This document shows, piece after piece, positions 18,854-28,067 of a stretch of DNA of 64,000 nucleotides. The notes under the pieces are model-generated. The model made no database searches and was not told the DNA's origin. It worked only from the letters and a program-made list of their open reading frames with translations. The stretch comes from Legionella yabuuchiae (GTDB lineage: Bacteria; Pseudomonadota; Gammaproteobacteria; Legionellales; Legionellaceae), in NCBI RefSeq assembly GCF_900640115.1, contig NZ_CAAAIW010000002.1, positions 62,001 through 126,000 of the forward strand. Reading direction: 5' to 3'. The position numbers and the translations under genes are program-made. How positions within the stretch are numbered: position 1 is the first letter of the stretch; every line of letters starts with the position of its first letter.

Positions 18854-21301
18854 ATGTCCGAACCTAGTAAATCCCAACCTTCTGATGCATGTCGTTATGA
18901 ATTTTCAGTTGAAGGCATGAAATGCAGAAGTTGTTCTTCAACGATTGAGCGCGCATTAAAAACACTTCATGAAATTACTTCAGTACAATGTGATCCAGTC
19001 ACCAAGCAATTAATTGTGGTTGCAGATTCTCGCTATCACCCAAGTATTATTCGCCAAAAAGTAATATTAAAGCTCGATGAAATAGGATTTCAATGTCAAG
19101 AAGTACAACTGTCTAAACCCCCTAAAAAAAACTTGTGGCAACGTTGGTTGTTAGGCGCTTTGGGCACGGTAAGCGGGCTTTTATTAATGAGCTTATCCTT
19201 AATGGGTGTTTCGTTTGGCTTGCCTGTCTTGATTGCAATTGCTTCGATAAGCACCTTGTTTACCGTCTACCTTGGATGGGAATTCTATTCTAACGCATTT
19301 AAAGTGTTCACAAAGTCCAGAGAGCTTAATATGAACACCTTGTTTGCCATCAGCACATTAACCGTGCTTGCTGTTTCAATCAGTGCCTTTTTCTTTCCGT
19401 GGCTTCCTATGATTTTTGATGCGGGATTAATGATATTTGGGTTTAGACATTTAGGCCTTGCCATTGAAGAGTCGCTTAAACAGGCAGTGATTTCAGAACT
19501 CAGTATTAAAGACTATTCCCCACGAACCGTTCGAGTGGTGGAGCAAGATGAGGCTAGGCTTAAACTTCTTGCTGATGTGCGGTTAGGTGATATCATTGAA
19601 ATTAAAGCCGGTGAAGTCATCCCAGTAGACGGTTTAGCGCTATCCGATGAAGCCTCAGTTTACGATACGATAGATTCAGGGGCGCGCTTACCTAGGTTGC
19701 TTAGGAAAGAAGAACAGTTACTGGCAGGCATGTTCCTGGCGGCAGATTCTAAGCCACTTCGAATGAAAGTGACAACACTAGCATCAGATTCTTATCTGGC
19801 TCGTTTTGATGAGCAACTTCAAGAAGCCAAGAAAAAACAACCTTTACAGACCATAGCCAAAACAATATTACAGTATTTTATTCCTTCAGTTTTACTGCTT
19901 TCGGCACTTTCTTTAATCATCATCAGCTGCTTTTTTCCCGTAACGCTGGCAATACAATGTGCTATTGCGGTTTTGGTCTCTGCATGCCCTTGTACGCTTG
20001 GGATGATTATTCCTTTAGCGGTTAAAATTGGAATGAACAAAGCTTCAAAACAGGGTGTGGAATATAAAAGCACTAAAATCATAGAGGAAATCGGAGAGCT
20101 TGCCGACAAAGTGGATACCGTAGTGTTTGATCTACATGGCACATTAACGGAGGGCAAACCGAAGGTCTTGTCTGTGGACATTCGTCCAGAAAGTGGTCTT
20201 ACCGAAGAGGAGTTTCTAGCTTATCTTGCGCTTTTAGAAAAAAAATCTCCTCATCCAGTGGCTCATGCAATACGTACATACATCGCTTCAAAAAATATAG
20301 TCCCGGATAAAACCTTGACAGTCTCTAATTTACGACACGAAAATCCTGGGATTATGGCAACGATTAACGGTAGTGACTTCATTTTGGGAAGTAACAGTCT
20401 TTTGGCTTCTAAGAATATTCGAACCAATGTGATTCATCCTGAATTAAACGTCGGCGACAGCTTGGTCTATCTTGCGAAAGATGGAAAGATCATTGGACAG
20501 GTTCATTTAGCTGATCCGCTAAGAAAAGATGCACGTTTTGTTGTTGATTATTTAAAACAGCAAGGTAAACAGATTTGTTTATGCACGGGTGCTGATGAAT
20601 CGACCGCAAAACGATATGCTAAAGAATTAGGAATTTCTGAAGATAATGTCAGTGCAGGGCTTCGTGGCTCACGTTCAGAGGACAAAAACCTTAAAATGAG
20701 TTTTATTCGTTCTTTAAAAAAACAAGGCCACTGTGTGGCCATGGTTGGCGATGGGCCTAATGATGCGCCAGCTATAGCCGCGAGTGATGTTGGAATCGCA
20801 CTGAACACGGGGGATGATATTGGACACCGAGTGGCGCAAGAACAAGCAGGAGCTGTCATTGAGAATGGATCGCTAAAAGGAGTTTTAGTCGCGTTGACCG
20901 TAGCAAAACAAACTGTGAACCACATCAAGCAAAATTTATTAATGAGTTTCGGGTATAACCTAACCACGATGTTGATTGCAGGTGGGTTGCTCCTTGCCTT
21001 TGGGTTTATGATTAATCCAGCCGTTGGCGCTGCCCTAATGATTGTGCAGAGCAGTTTAATTTTATTAAACACTTATCGTATTAAAGAACAATCGTTGTCT
21101 TTTATGAACGTTACACATCCAGAACCCGCGCCAAGCTTTGATGATAGTTATGGGTCTATGACTAAACTCGGGTTAAGCCCTTCATTAAGTAAAGATGATA
21201 TAGAAACTAGACCAGCTCATGTCACTTCACCGCGCTCTAGCCAACCATCTCATGACGATGCCAATATACCTTCACAAACTCCTGTGGTAGGTTATTCTTA
21301 A
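18854..21301 (+). CDS. P1B-type (CopA-like) ATPase with degenerate catalytic motifs
   Basis: The 815-residue architecture is that of a copper-exporting P1B ATPase: an HMA domain (residues 14-82, GMKCRSC with Cys24 and Cys27), membrane segments, a CPC metal site at 378-380 (SACPCTLG), an HP motif at 465-468, GDGPNDAP near 632-639, and YN and SS residues in the last two helices. Several canonical motifs are altered. DKTGT reads DLHGT at 426-430, so Asp426 is kept but the Lys and Thr are lost. The actuator TGES site reads DSGA near 274-277, and TGD reads TGA at 578-580. A low-complexity tail of about 75 residues follows. The frame is intact, so this may be an inactive, regulatory or unusual pump. 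Confidence 0.85.
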   Translation: MSEPSKSQPSDACRYEFSVEGMKCRSCSSTIERALKTLHEITSVQCDPVTKQLIVVADSRYHPSIIRQKVILKLDEIGFQCQEVQLSKPPKKNLWQRWLLGALGTVSGLLLMSLSLMGVSFGLPVLIAIASISTLFTVYLGWEFYSNAFKVFTKSRELNMNTLFAISTLTVLAVSISAFFFPWLPMIFDAGLMIFGFRHLGLAIEESLKQAVISELSIKDYSPRTVRVVEQDEARLKLLADVRLGDIIEIKAGEVIPVDGLALSDEASVYDTIDSGARLPRLLRKEEQLLAGMFLAADSKPLRMKVTTLASDSYLARFDEQLQEAKKKQPLQTIAKTILQYFIPSVLLLSALSLIIISCFFPVTLAIQCAIAVLVSACPCTLGMIIPLAVKIGMNKASKQGVEYKSTKIIEEIGELADKVDTVVFDLHGTLTEGKPKVLSVDIRPESGLTEEEFLAYLALLEKKSPHPVAHAIRTYIASKNIVPDKTLTVSNLRHENPGIMATINGSDFILGSNSLLASKNIRTNVIHPELNVGDSLVYLAKDGKIIGQVHLADPLRKDARFVVDYLKQQGKQICLCTGADESTAKRYAKELGISEDNVSAGLRGSRSEDKNLKMSFIRSLKKQGHCVAMVGDGPNDAPAIAASDVGIALNTGDDIGHRVAQEQAGAVIENGSLKGVLVALTVAKQTVNHIKQNLLMSFGYNLTTMLIAGGLLLAFGFMINPAVGAALMIVQSSLILLNTYRIKEQSLSFMNVTHPEPAPSFDDSYGSMTKLGLSPSLSKDDIETRPAHVTSPRSSQPSHDDANIPSQTPVVGYS

Positions 21302-21374
21302 ATTATTCTCTATTCGTTTTTGCAAAAGCCTTTTTTCAGTGGTGATCCTGGGATGGCCACACCAGGTCGATGTC

Positions 21375-21713
21375 TTAGCGCTCTATGAACACACTAACGT
21401 TTGTCGCATTTTTTACAGCACTTGGCTTGCTGACTCTTATGGCCAGTTGCGGTACTTTAAATTCATTTTTAATGAGTTGGGCGACTTTTTCAGCTAAGGT
21501 TTCAATGAGATGGAATGAATTCGATTCGACAAAATCTGTGATCCGCTGACAGACTTGATCATAATCAATCGTATTTTTTATTTCATCATGGGCAGAGGCG
21601 CAATCGATGGGAAATGATAAATCGATTAACACCTGCTGTAAGATTTTTTGCTCCCATGTATGTATTCCAATATGAGTTGTAATGCTTAAGGCATTAATTT
21701 CCAGCTTATCCAT
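21375..21713 (-). CDS. folB: Dihydroneopterin aldolase
   Basis: Folate pathway: cleaves 7,8-dihydroneopterin to 6-hydroxymethyl-dihydropterin and glycolaldehyde. I chose the ATG at 21713 because AGGA lies eight bases upstream and the product then begins MDKLEINALSITTHIGIHTWEQ, giving the normal 112 residues. The tunnel-fold landmarks are HIGIHTWEQ, IDYDQVCQRI and, near the end, RVSKPSAVKNATNVSV with the catalytic Lys region. It is divergent from hemE. Confidence 0.92.
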   Translation of the reverse strand: MDKLEINALSITTHIGIHTWEQKILQQVLIDLSFPIDCASAHDEIKNTIDYDQVCQRITDFVESNSFHLIETLAEKVAQLIKNEFKVPQLAIRVSKPSAVKNATNVSVFIER

Positions 21714-21826
21714 TGCAATTCCTAAATTTAAAAAAGCGATCCTAGCCTGTGCTTGGTTAATATACAAGAAGCGGATTCATGTTAAAATTTAAGCCTTCTA
21801 AACTTCTCTAACAAAGCGAATTAAAG

Positions 21827-22894
21827 ATGTCTGATGTTACTCAATCGTTATTTATCCGCAGTTTGCAACGTAAGCCTGTCGAACGTACCCCAGTTTGGAT
21901 CATGCGCCAAGCTGGGCGATACCTGCCTGAGTATCGTGAGGTTCGGGCCAAAGCAGGGGATTTTTTAAGCTTGTGTAAAAATCCTAAGCTCGCCTGTGAG
22001 GTTACTTTACAGCCTTTGCGTCGTTTCCCGCTGGATGCGGCGATATTGTTTTCTGACATATTAACCATTCCAGATGCAATGGGACTTGGGCTGTTCTTTG
22101 CAGAAGGGGAAGGCCCTTGTTTTAAACATCCCGTACAAACTGCAAAAGCTATTGACCAGCTTCCGATGATTCAAGCTGGAGATGATTTGGATTATGTCAT
22201 GGAAACCGTAGCGTTAATTCGTAAAGAAATGCCCGAAGCGTTACCGTTGATTGGATTTTCTGGCAGTCCTTGGACCTTAGCTTGCTATATGGTGGAAGGA
22301 GGCAGTTCTCGTGATTTTAAACAAACGTTGACCTTACTTTATCGCCATCCAGAAGTAATGCATCAGTTGTTGATGAAATTATGCACCGTGGTGAGCGATT
22401 ACTTAAAAGAACAAGTTAAAGCCGGAGTTAATGCGTTAATGATTTTTGACACTTGGGGCGGAATTTTGACAACTCCAAACTATCAGGACTATTCTTTAAC
22501 ATACATGAAAACAATTGTGCGTAATGTAAAACGTGAGCACCCAAATATACCGGTGATTGTATTCACCAAGGGTGGTGGACAATGGTTAACTGAGATGGCT
22601 GAAAGTGGTTGTGATGCGCTGGGATTAGACTGGACCACAGACATTGGACTCGCTCGAAAGCAAGTTGGGGATCGTGTGGCGTTGCAAGGGAATCTTGATC
22701 CTGCAGTGCTAAGAGCAACACCCAGTTGTATCGAAAAGCAAGTACAGGAGGTATTAGCATCATTTGGTCATGGCTCGGGCCATGTGTTTAATTTGGGGCA
22801 TGGGATTACACCGGATATTCCACCTCATCATGTAAAGACGATGGTGGAGGCGGTACAGGAGTATAGCCCCCAATATCATACAACAGGGAAGTGA
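21827..22894 (+). CDS. hemE: Uroporphyrinogen decarboxylase
   Basis: Heme biosynthesis: removes four acetate carboxyls from uroporphyrinogen III to give coproporphyrinogen III. Signatures are [17 protein letters not shown] at the N-terminus (the UroD signature with the substrate-binding Arg), [15 protein letters not shown] with the key Asp, [17 protein letters not shown], and the C-terminal [16 protein letters not shown]. The 355 residues are typical. Its stop overlaps the start of the downstream hydrolase. Confidence 0.97.
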   Translation: MSDVTQSLFIRSLQRKPVERTPVWIMRQAGRYLPEYREVRAKAGDFLSLCKNPKLACEVTLQPLRRFPLDAAILFSDILTIPDAMGLGLFFAEGEGPCFKHPVQTAKAIDQLPMIQAGDDLDYVMETVALIRKEMPEALPLIGFSGSPWTLACYMVEGGSSRDFKQTLTLLYRHPEVMHQLLMKLCTVVSDYLKEQVKAGVNALMIFDTWGGILTTPNYQDYSLTYMKTIVRNVKREHPNIPVIVFTKGGGQWLTEMAESGCDALGLDWTTDIGLARKQVGDRVALQGNLDPAVLRATPSCIEKQVQEVLASFGHGSGHVFNLGHGITPDIPPHHVKTMVEAVQEYSPQYHTTGK

Positions 22895-23868
22895 TGATCA
22901 CGGAAAGCTTATTTAAACCGGCGTGGTGGTTAGCAAACCCACATGCCCAAACGGTTTTCTCGACCTTAACTCATAAGGGAAAGGCGGCAGTGGATCACAT
23001 TGAGCGGATAGAGCTTCCGGATGGGGATTTCGTTGATCTCGCTTGGTCTATTCATGGATTAGAAGCTCACGCGCCTTTAGTAATTTTACTCCATGGACTT
23101 GGAGGAGGATTGCAATCGCCTTATGTTTCTCATTTGTTTCAAGTCTGTAATCAACATGGATGGCGCGCTGTTTTAATGCTCTTTCGCGGCGCCAGTTCTG
23201 AACCGAATCGTTATCCCCGTGCTTATCACTCAGGAGACACCCAAGATCTCGATTATATTGTTAAGATTTTATGTGACCGGGAACCGAACACCAAAAAAGC
23301 GATCGTTGGTATTTCTTTGGGGGGAAACGTGCTTTTAAAATGGCTTGGTGAACAAGAAAAGCAGCCATATATTCAAACGGGCGTGGCGATATCGGTTCCT
23401 TTTCAGTTAAGGTTGGCGGCCGATCGCATGAACCAAGGTTTATCACGCTTTTATCAAACCTATTTGCTTCGCGAATTGCGTTGGATTTTAAACCGAAAAA
23501 TTCAGCTTTATAAAAACGAAATGCCGCCTGGCGTCCAGAATATCGACTCATTCGATTGCTTTTGGACGTTTGATGAGTTTGTGACAGCTCCGTTACATGG
23601 CTTTCCCAATGTCCATGCTTATTATCGTGAAGCGAGCTCTCGCCAATATTTAGAAAAGATTCATACCCCAACGTTAATCATTCATGCCTTAGATGATCCG
23701 TTTATGACGCCAGAAGTGATTCCAAACTCCGAGGAATTGTCCTCTGATGTGATTCTTGAACTGAGTAAAAAGGGGGGGCATGTTGGATTTATTTCCGGAA
23801 ATATTCCAGGCGTGCCTGAATTTTGGCTGGATCAACGTATTCCAGAACACTTAAAAGATTTTTTATAA
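22894..23868 (+). CDS. YheT-type alpha/beta hydrolase
   Basis: A 324-residue alpha/beta-fold hydrolase of the YheT/ABHD1-3 group, which act as carboxylesterases or lipid hydrolases. Visible are the N-terminal PAWWLANPHAQTVFSTL, the oxyanion region LLHGLGGG, the nucleophile elbow GISLGGN (Ser near residue 144), an acid candidate in HALDDPFM, and the terminal His in KGGHVGFISG. The start is ATG 22894, overlapping the hemE stop; GTG 22891 just before it is possible. The substrate is unknown. Confidence 0.88.
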   Translation: MITESLFKPAWWLANPHAQTVFSTLTHKGKAAVDHIERIELPDGDFVDLAWSIHGLEAHAPLVILLHGLGGGLQSPYVSHLFQVCNQHGWRAVLMLFRGASSEPNRYPRAYHSGDTQDLDYIVKILCDREPNTKKAIVGISLGGNVLLKWLGEQEKQPYIQTGVAISVPFQLRLAADRMNQGLSRFYQTYLLRELRWILNRKIQLYKNEMPPGVQNIDSFDCFWTFDEFVTAPLHGFPNVHAYYREASSRQYLEKIHTPTLIIHALDDPFMTPEVIPNSEELSSDVILELSKKGGHVGFISGNIPGVPEFWLDQRIPEHLKDFL

Positions 23869-23927
23869 CTTCTCACGCACCAATACAAGTCTGAATTATT
23901 TTTTCTACTCATACTTAAACAATCACC

Positions 23928-25469
23928 CTAGCGCTTAAGAGGGGAAATGCTTGAAGGCTTAATCTCATCAACTTTCTCAAACTTCTCATCATGCATAGCC
24001 TGTATTTTTTGCTCTAATTTTTCAATCATTTCATAACTTTTTGATGGGCGACCAAAAGCCACGGTTTTACCAAATTTTTTTTCAAAGTCAGTTTTTAACT
24101 CAGAAAGAATTTCTACTGCTTTAACAGGATCATTATCATCTATTGCGCGCATTGCATTAACGCATGCTTTACTTATCATCTGAGATTTTGCATGACCTGT
24201 AAATCTAAACAAACTGAAAGCCTGCTGGTCAATCCTAGCTTTATGGTCGTCTTTTAATGCTGCTAAATCAGCATTAATAGCTTTACTTAGGCTAAGCGCA
24301 GATTTCTTTGCTGCCTGCCTTAACTCATCGTGGACTAAAGCTCTTCCGAGGATTTGATGATTATATCTTCTTGTTTCTTCGAGTGCTTTATCAAAAGCGG
24401 GCTCATTGCCATCCATAAATAGTCGGTCCATTGTTACAGGCTTGTCATTAGATACGTCTTTAAATGTTTCAGCGATTAGGGGCACTTCTAGAGGCGCTGA
24501 AAATTCATGTAAAGTATGTCCGCCGCTGCCATATAGCATAGTCCCTATAAAAACTTTTGAAAAATCAATAAATTCATCAGGTGAACGGGTAAAATTGTCA
24601 GCGTCAGTTCCTTTAAAAAAGGCTAAGTTTCTAAGTTGGCACAACATTGTTCCTGATATAGAATTGGAATAAGGGTGCACTAATTTTTCAAAATTATGTT
24701 CAACCCACGCAGCGCCATCTTGATAGGTAGCTTGATCAGAAGGCTTCATTAATGGAGCTTCTTTATCTGAATAGGCAAGGCTATCCCTGGGAACGGCCAT
24801 ATGGCCTTTAATCAAACCCATATGTTGATTTCGCGTTGATTCTTGTCCTATTTTCATCACCTTACCTTTATTTTCTGGGCTATACATACCAGTATCATAA
24901 ATATCTAAAGGTAAGTTGCCATTAAATATTGCATTTGCAACACCAAGCAGAGAAGCTTGTGCCATTAGTTTTACTTTATCTCTAGCTTCTGGCTTAATTT
25001 CACTGAATAACTCTCCACTATCAATGCGCTCAATATAATTCCCATATTCTTTAATTAACTCAGAGTCAGATTCAAGAAATTCTCCTAGTAATGCTCTATC
25101 ATACTCTTTTAGATTAGACTCACCGCTATTTCGCACGCCATCTAATTGTTTATTTAACCTACCAACATGATCACTTAGTTTTTTTGCATCAATACTATCA
25201 ATACCATGTTGCACAGTCCTGTGTGCTAAGTGGGTTTCAAAATATCTTCTAGTTGGGTCTTCATTAATTACATCGCGTGAAGGTGAAACTTCATACTCAA
25301 AGCGACCCGATGATAGAGTTGAGCAGAGTTCTTTAAATTCAGCATGTTGCGCTGGCTCAACGCCCGATAGATACCACTTTTTTAGTTTTGTGAACATTTC
25401 TGGATTTTTTTCATGTTTATCCATTAAAAGCAGCAGGGCTTGTGCAGGGCTAACGATAAGTTTCGGCAT
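23928..25469 (-). CDS. Hypothetical protein, candidate Dot/Icm effector
   Basis: A 513-residue soluble, mostly helical protein that I do not recognise. The start at ATG 25469 is supported by GGGAATT just upstream (MPKLIVSPAQALLLLMDKHE). There is no signal peptide or membrane segment. Two His-containing blocks stand out: HPYSNSISGTMLCQ (residues 265-278) and YGSGGHTLHEFSAPLE (313-328). The C-terminus has an acidic run, DEKFEKVDEIKPSSIS (494-509), like the E-block of Dot/Icm secretion signals. It looks AT-richer than its neighbours and is divergent from a 2H-phosphoesterase-like gene. It is probably accessory and possibly secreted into host cells; the function is not inferred. Confidence 0.7.
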   Translation of the reverse strand: MPKLIVSPAQALLLLMDKHEKNPEMFTKLKKWYLSGVEPAQHAEFKELCSTLSSGRFEYEVSPSRDVINEDPTRRYFETHLAHRTVQHGIDSIDAKKLSDHVGRLNKQLDGVRNSGESNLKEYDRALLGEFLESDSELIKEYGNYIERIDSGELFSEIKPEARDKVKLMAQASLLGVANAIFNGNLPLDIYDTGMYSPENKGKVMKIGQESTRNQHMGLIKGHMAVPRDSLAYSDKEAPLMKPSDQATYQDGAAWVEHNFEKLVHPYSNSISGTMLCQLRNLAFFKGTDADNFTRSPDEFIDFSKVFIGTMLYGSGGHTLHEFSAPLEVPLIAETFKDVSNDKPVTMDRLFMDGNEPAFDKALEETRRYNHQILGRALVHDELRQAAKKSALSLSKAINADLAALKDDHKARIDQQAFSLFRFTGHAKSQMISKACVNAMRAIDDNDPVKAVEILSELKTDFEKKFGKTVAFGRPSKSYEMIEKLEQKIQAMHDEKFEKVDEIKPSSISPLKR

Positions 25470-25491
25470 AATTCCCATTAATAATGTACAT

Positions 25492-25515
25492 ATTATAATT
25501 ATATTGTAGTACAAT
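25492..25515. promoter_or_regulatory. Possible bidirectional promoter and operator
   Basis: The 78-bp gap between the two divergent genes holds ATTATAAT (25492-25499), which reads as a TATAAT -10 hexamer on both strands. It also holds a perfect palindrome ATTGTA-G-TACAAT (25503-25515). Neither direction has a strong -35 element, so an activator or a shared regulator binding the palindrome is plausible but inferred. Confidence 0.4.
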
Positions 25516-25547
25516 GTTTCTTTTTGACCGTTTTTGGATGCTTGCCT

Positions 25548-26360
25548 ATGGCTTCTTCCCTGTACAAAATTGATCAATATGGCCGCTTTGGTCTTTTTCC
25601 AGGTATAACCACGGTTGCGTTATGCTACTCATCAAATAAATCACTCTGTGATACGCTTTATAATGAACTAAATAAAACTACTGAAATAAAAGAATTTTTT
25701 TCTGTTTTGCCTGCTTCTAGCTTTCATATGACCACTTTAAATTTATATACAGAGCAGGAAATTGGCAGCCGAGTTTGGCATCCGTTTGTTGATAGTCAGC
25801 TAAAGGGCTTCCAGAAACTGGTTGGAAGTTTATCTCAGAATAAAATTAAACCAATTATTACAATCGAAGGTGTTCATAATCGAGGTGTTATTCAACTTAT
25901 AGTGTCATTACCAGAAGAGCAAGAAGCAAAAATCAGACAGATCGGCGTAGATATGGGACTGTCTAGTAAAGTCCCCACCTTTTTTCATATTACCCTGGCT
26001 TACCAGTTTAAAAAAATCCCTCTTGTACAACAGCGCGCAATAGAAGATGAAATTCAAAGAATTATTGAAAAGGTAATAGATGAACATGGGAAGATTCTTA
26101 CACTATCTGAAGCAAAGCTAGCATATTTTCATGATATGACCGCATTTATAGAATGGGATGCTAGAAGCAATCCTTTCCATAAGAGGGTACTAGAGTCTCA
26201 TGCACGCGAGATATCTGCTAAAAGCGGGAGATCAATGTCTCGCATTGAAGGAATGTTTCGTTTATTCCAAAATCTATTGGGTACTCCTACTGCTTCCCAA
26301 CCTCCCGTTTCAGAAGTTGCTAAATATGACGAGACTGCTGGATCTCAGTTAAAAAAATAA
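25548..26360 (+). CDS. 2H-phosphoesterase-like protein (DUF1868-like), candidate effector
   Basis: A 270-residue protein starting MASSLYKIDQYGRFGLFPGI (ATG 25548; the frame reaches back to a TTG at 25524). Two His-x-Thr motifs, SSFHMTTLN at 58-66 (H60, T62) and TFFHITLAY at 144-152 (H147, T149), are spaced as in the 2H phosphoesterase superfamily. The PGxT...LPxSSFHMT arrangement recalls DUF1868. Such enzymes act on 2',3'-cyclic phosphates or related RNA and nucleotide substrates. The C-terminal 60 residues (EISAKSGRSM..., ending DETAGSQLKK) go beyond the domain and could be a secretion tail. It is divergent from another unknown gene, both apparently accessory. Confidence 0.72.
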   Translation: MASSLYKIDQYGRFGLFPGITTVALCYSSNKSLCDTLYNELNKTTEIKEFFSVLPASSFHMTTLNLYTEQEIGSRVWHPFVDSQLKGFQKLVGSLSQNKIKPIITIEGVHNRGVIQLIVSLPEEQEAKIRQIGVDMGLSSKVPTFFHITLAYQFKKIPLVQQRAIEDEIQRIIEKVIDEHGKILTLSEAKLAYFHDMTAFIEWDARSNPFHKRVLESHAREISAKSGRSMSRIEGMFRLFQNLLGTPTASQPPVSEVAKYDETAGSQLKK

Positions 26361-26478
26361 AGGGAGAGATTCGCATCAAAATCCCTATGCTCCATAACTC
26401 AGAGCATAAGGATTAATTTAATTTCATTTTGCAAACAAGCTCTTAAAAAACACCTTTTTTCATCCAAAAACCTGCGCC

Positions 26479-26557
26479 TATGCCCGTGATCTTTCAAAAT
26501 GCGGCAGGGCGAAAAAGAAAAAGCATAAATCACGCATTTTGAACGATCACGGGTATA
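26479..26557. repeat. Palindromic dispersed repeat, copy 2 (short)
   Basis: The 79-bp element has 25-bp inverted ends: TATGCCCGTGATCTTTCAAA on the left (continuing ATGCG) against CGCATTTTGAAC plus GATCACGGGTATA on the right, with two mismatches. The centre, GGCAGGGCGAAAAAGAAAAA then GCATAAATCA, is the reverse complement of the left half of the element at 11281. It lies between the 2H-type gene and the class II DAHP synthase, and downstream of both, because these genes converge. Confidence 0.78.
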
Positions 26558-26579
26558 TATGAACACACCCTAGTACTTT

Positions 26580-27914
26580 TTATTCAGATCTAAATTGGCG
26601 ACTGAGTTGAATGGCCATTTCGAGCGATTGCTCATAGTTTAATCTAGGATCAACTAAAGTATGGTAGGCATCGTTTAAATCAGCCGCTGATAAACCACGG
26701 GCACCTCCAATGCATTCCGTAACGTTTTCTCCGGTTAATTCAAAGTGAACGCCGCCAAGATGGCTGTCTAAATCTTGATGGATTTTTAAGGCTTGTTGCA
26801 ATTCGCTTAAAATGTTATCAAAATGACGCGTTTTAACTCCGGACTCGGTGGATTCGGTATTGCCATGCATGGGATCACAAGACCATGTGACTGGGATATG
26901 GGTTGTTTGTGCCGCTTCAATGAGGGGTGGAAGTAGCTTGCCGATGTCTTTGGCTCCCATTCGACTGATTAAGACCAGACGTCCTTCTTCTTGGTTGGGG
27001 TTTAAGGTTGTAATTAAGTCCACGAGCCACTCGGGGGTAGCCGAAGGGCCAACTTTTATGCCTACAGGATTTTCAACGCCACGTAGAAACTCAATGTGAG
27101 AGCTACCCGGCTTCGCAGTGCGCATTCCAATCCAAGGTAAGTGAGTGGATAAGTTGTACCATTTGCCATCGTGTAATTGCCTGGTTAAGGCTTGTTCATA
27201 ATGCAAATGCAACGCTTCATGGGAGGTGAAAAAATCCACATTGCTGAGTTGACTGTGTTGCAACCCTTCAATGGAATTTAGAAAGTCGAGCGAATTGGCG
27301 ATGGAACGCACAATTGCATGATATTCATCGGCTTGAGGTGAATGCTCAACAAAACGAAGATCCCAGCGTTGGGGGTGGTGTAGATCAGCAAAACCACCGG
27401 CTAATAACGCTCGGATAAAATTTAGAGTTATGGCTGCACAACTATAACCCTGCAGCATCAGCTTTGGATTGGGTGTACGGGCTTGTTCGGTAAATTCAGG
27501 TGAGTTCACTAAGTCGCCACGGTAACTAGGAAGTGTTATTCCATCGACGCTTTCAAAATCAGAAGATCGAGGCTTAGCATATTGGCCAGCAATTCGGCCA
27601 ACCCGAATGATGGGTTTTCGCATGCCATGAATCAATACTAAGCTCATTTGCAGTAAAATTTTAAGTTTATTGCTGATGATCTCTGAGCGGCAATCTTTGA
27701 ATGACTCAGCACAGTCACCACCCTGCAAAATAAACGCTTCGCCACGGCCTGCTTTGGCAATGGATTGCCTTAACTTTTTAATTTCCCCGCTGCTCACTAA
27801 TGGAGGCAATTGCGATATTTGCTCAACAACTTTGGCTAATTGCGCCTCATCAGAATAGGTGGGTGCTTGCTCATAAGCATATTGCAGCCAAGATGTGGGG
27901 GACCAAGTACGCAT
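26580..27914 (-). CDS. Class II 3-deoxy-D-arabino-heptulosonate 7-phosphate synthase
   Basis: First step of the shikimate pathway, joining phosphoenolpyruvate and erythrose 4-phosphate. It is the class II (plant- and actinobacterial-type) enzyme: ILQGGDCAESF near residue 75, VGRIAGQYAKPRS, ESVDGITLPSYRGD, and the C-terminal CDPMHGNTES and HFELTGENVTECIGG with metal and substrate ligands. I chose ATG 27914 (MRTWSPTSWLQYAYEQ, 444 residues), which matches family starts. The open frame extends 18 codons further to a GTG, and the ribosome-binding site is weak for both. aroC of the same pathway lies 14 kb away. Confidence 0.92.
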   Translation of the reverse strand: MRTWSPTSWLQYAYEQAPTYSDEAQLAKVVEQISQLPPLVSSGEIKKLRQSIAKAGRGEAFILQGGDCAESFKDCRSEIISNKLKILLQMSLVLIHGMRKPIIRVGRIAGQYAKPRSSDFESVDGITLPSYRGDLVNSPEFTEQARTPNPKLMLQGYSCAAITLNFIRALLAGGFADLHHPQRWDLRFVEHSPQADEYHAIVRSIANSLDFLNSIEGLQHSQLSNVDFFTSHEALHLHYEQALTRQLHDGKWYNLSTHLPWIGMRTAKPGSSHIEFLRGVENPVGIKVGPSATPEWLVDLITTLNPNQEEGRLVLISRMGAKDIGKLLPPLIEAAQTTHIPVTWSCDPMHGNTESTESGVKTRHFDNILSELQQALKIHQDLDSHLGGVHFELTGENVTECIGGARGLSAADLNDAYHTLVDPRLNYEQSLEMAIQLSRQFRSE

Positions 27915-27997
27915 CGGAATCGGTTCAAAATAATTAATCAACAAGCCGATAATCATACCATAAAGCACTGGGGTTATAAAAAAATTTTAAAAATGGA

Positions 27998-28028
27998 CTT
28001 GATATATTAGGTAACTGGCCCTACATAT
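27998..28028 (+). promoter_or_regulatory. Sigma-32 heat-shock promoter for grpE
   Basis: CTTGAT at 27998-28003, a 15-bp spacer, then CCCTACATAT at 28019-28028 fit the sigma-32 pattern CTTGAA-N13-15-CCCCATNTA. It lies 40 bp upstream of the grpE start, which fits a short leader. Confidence 0.75.
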
Positions 28029-28067
28029 AACCGGACACGATAAAAAAACGAGTTCTGGAGTCTTTAC

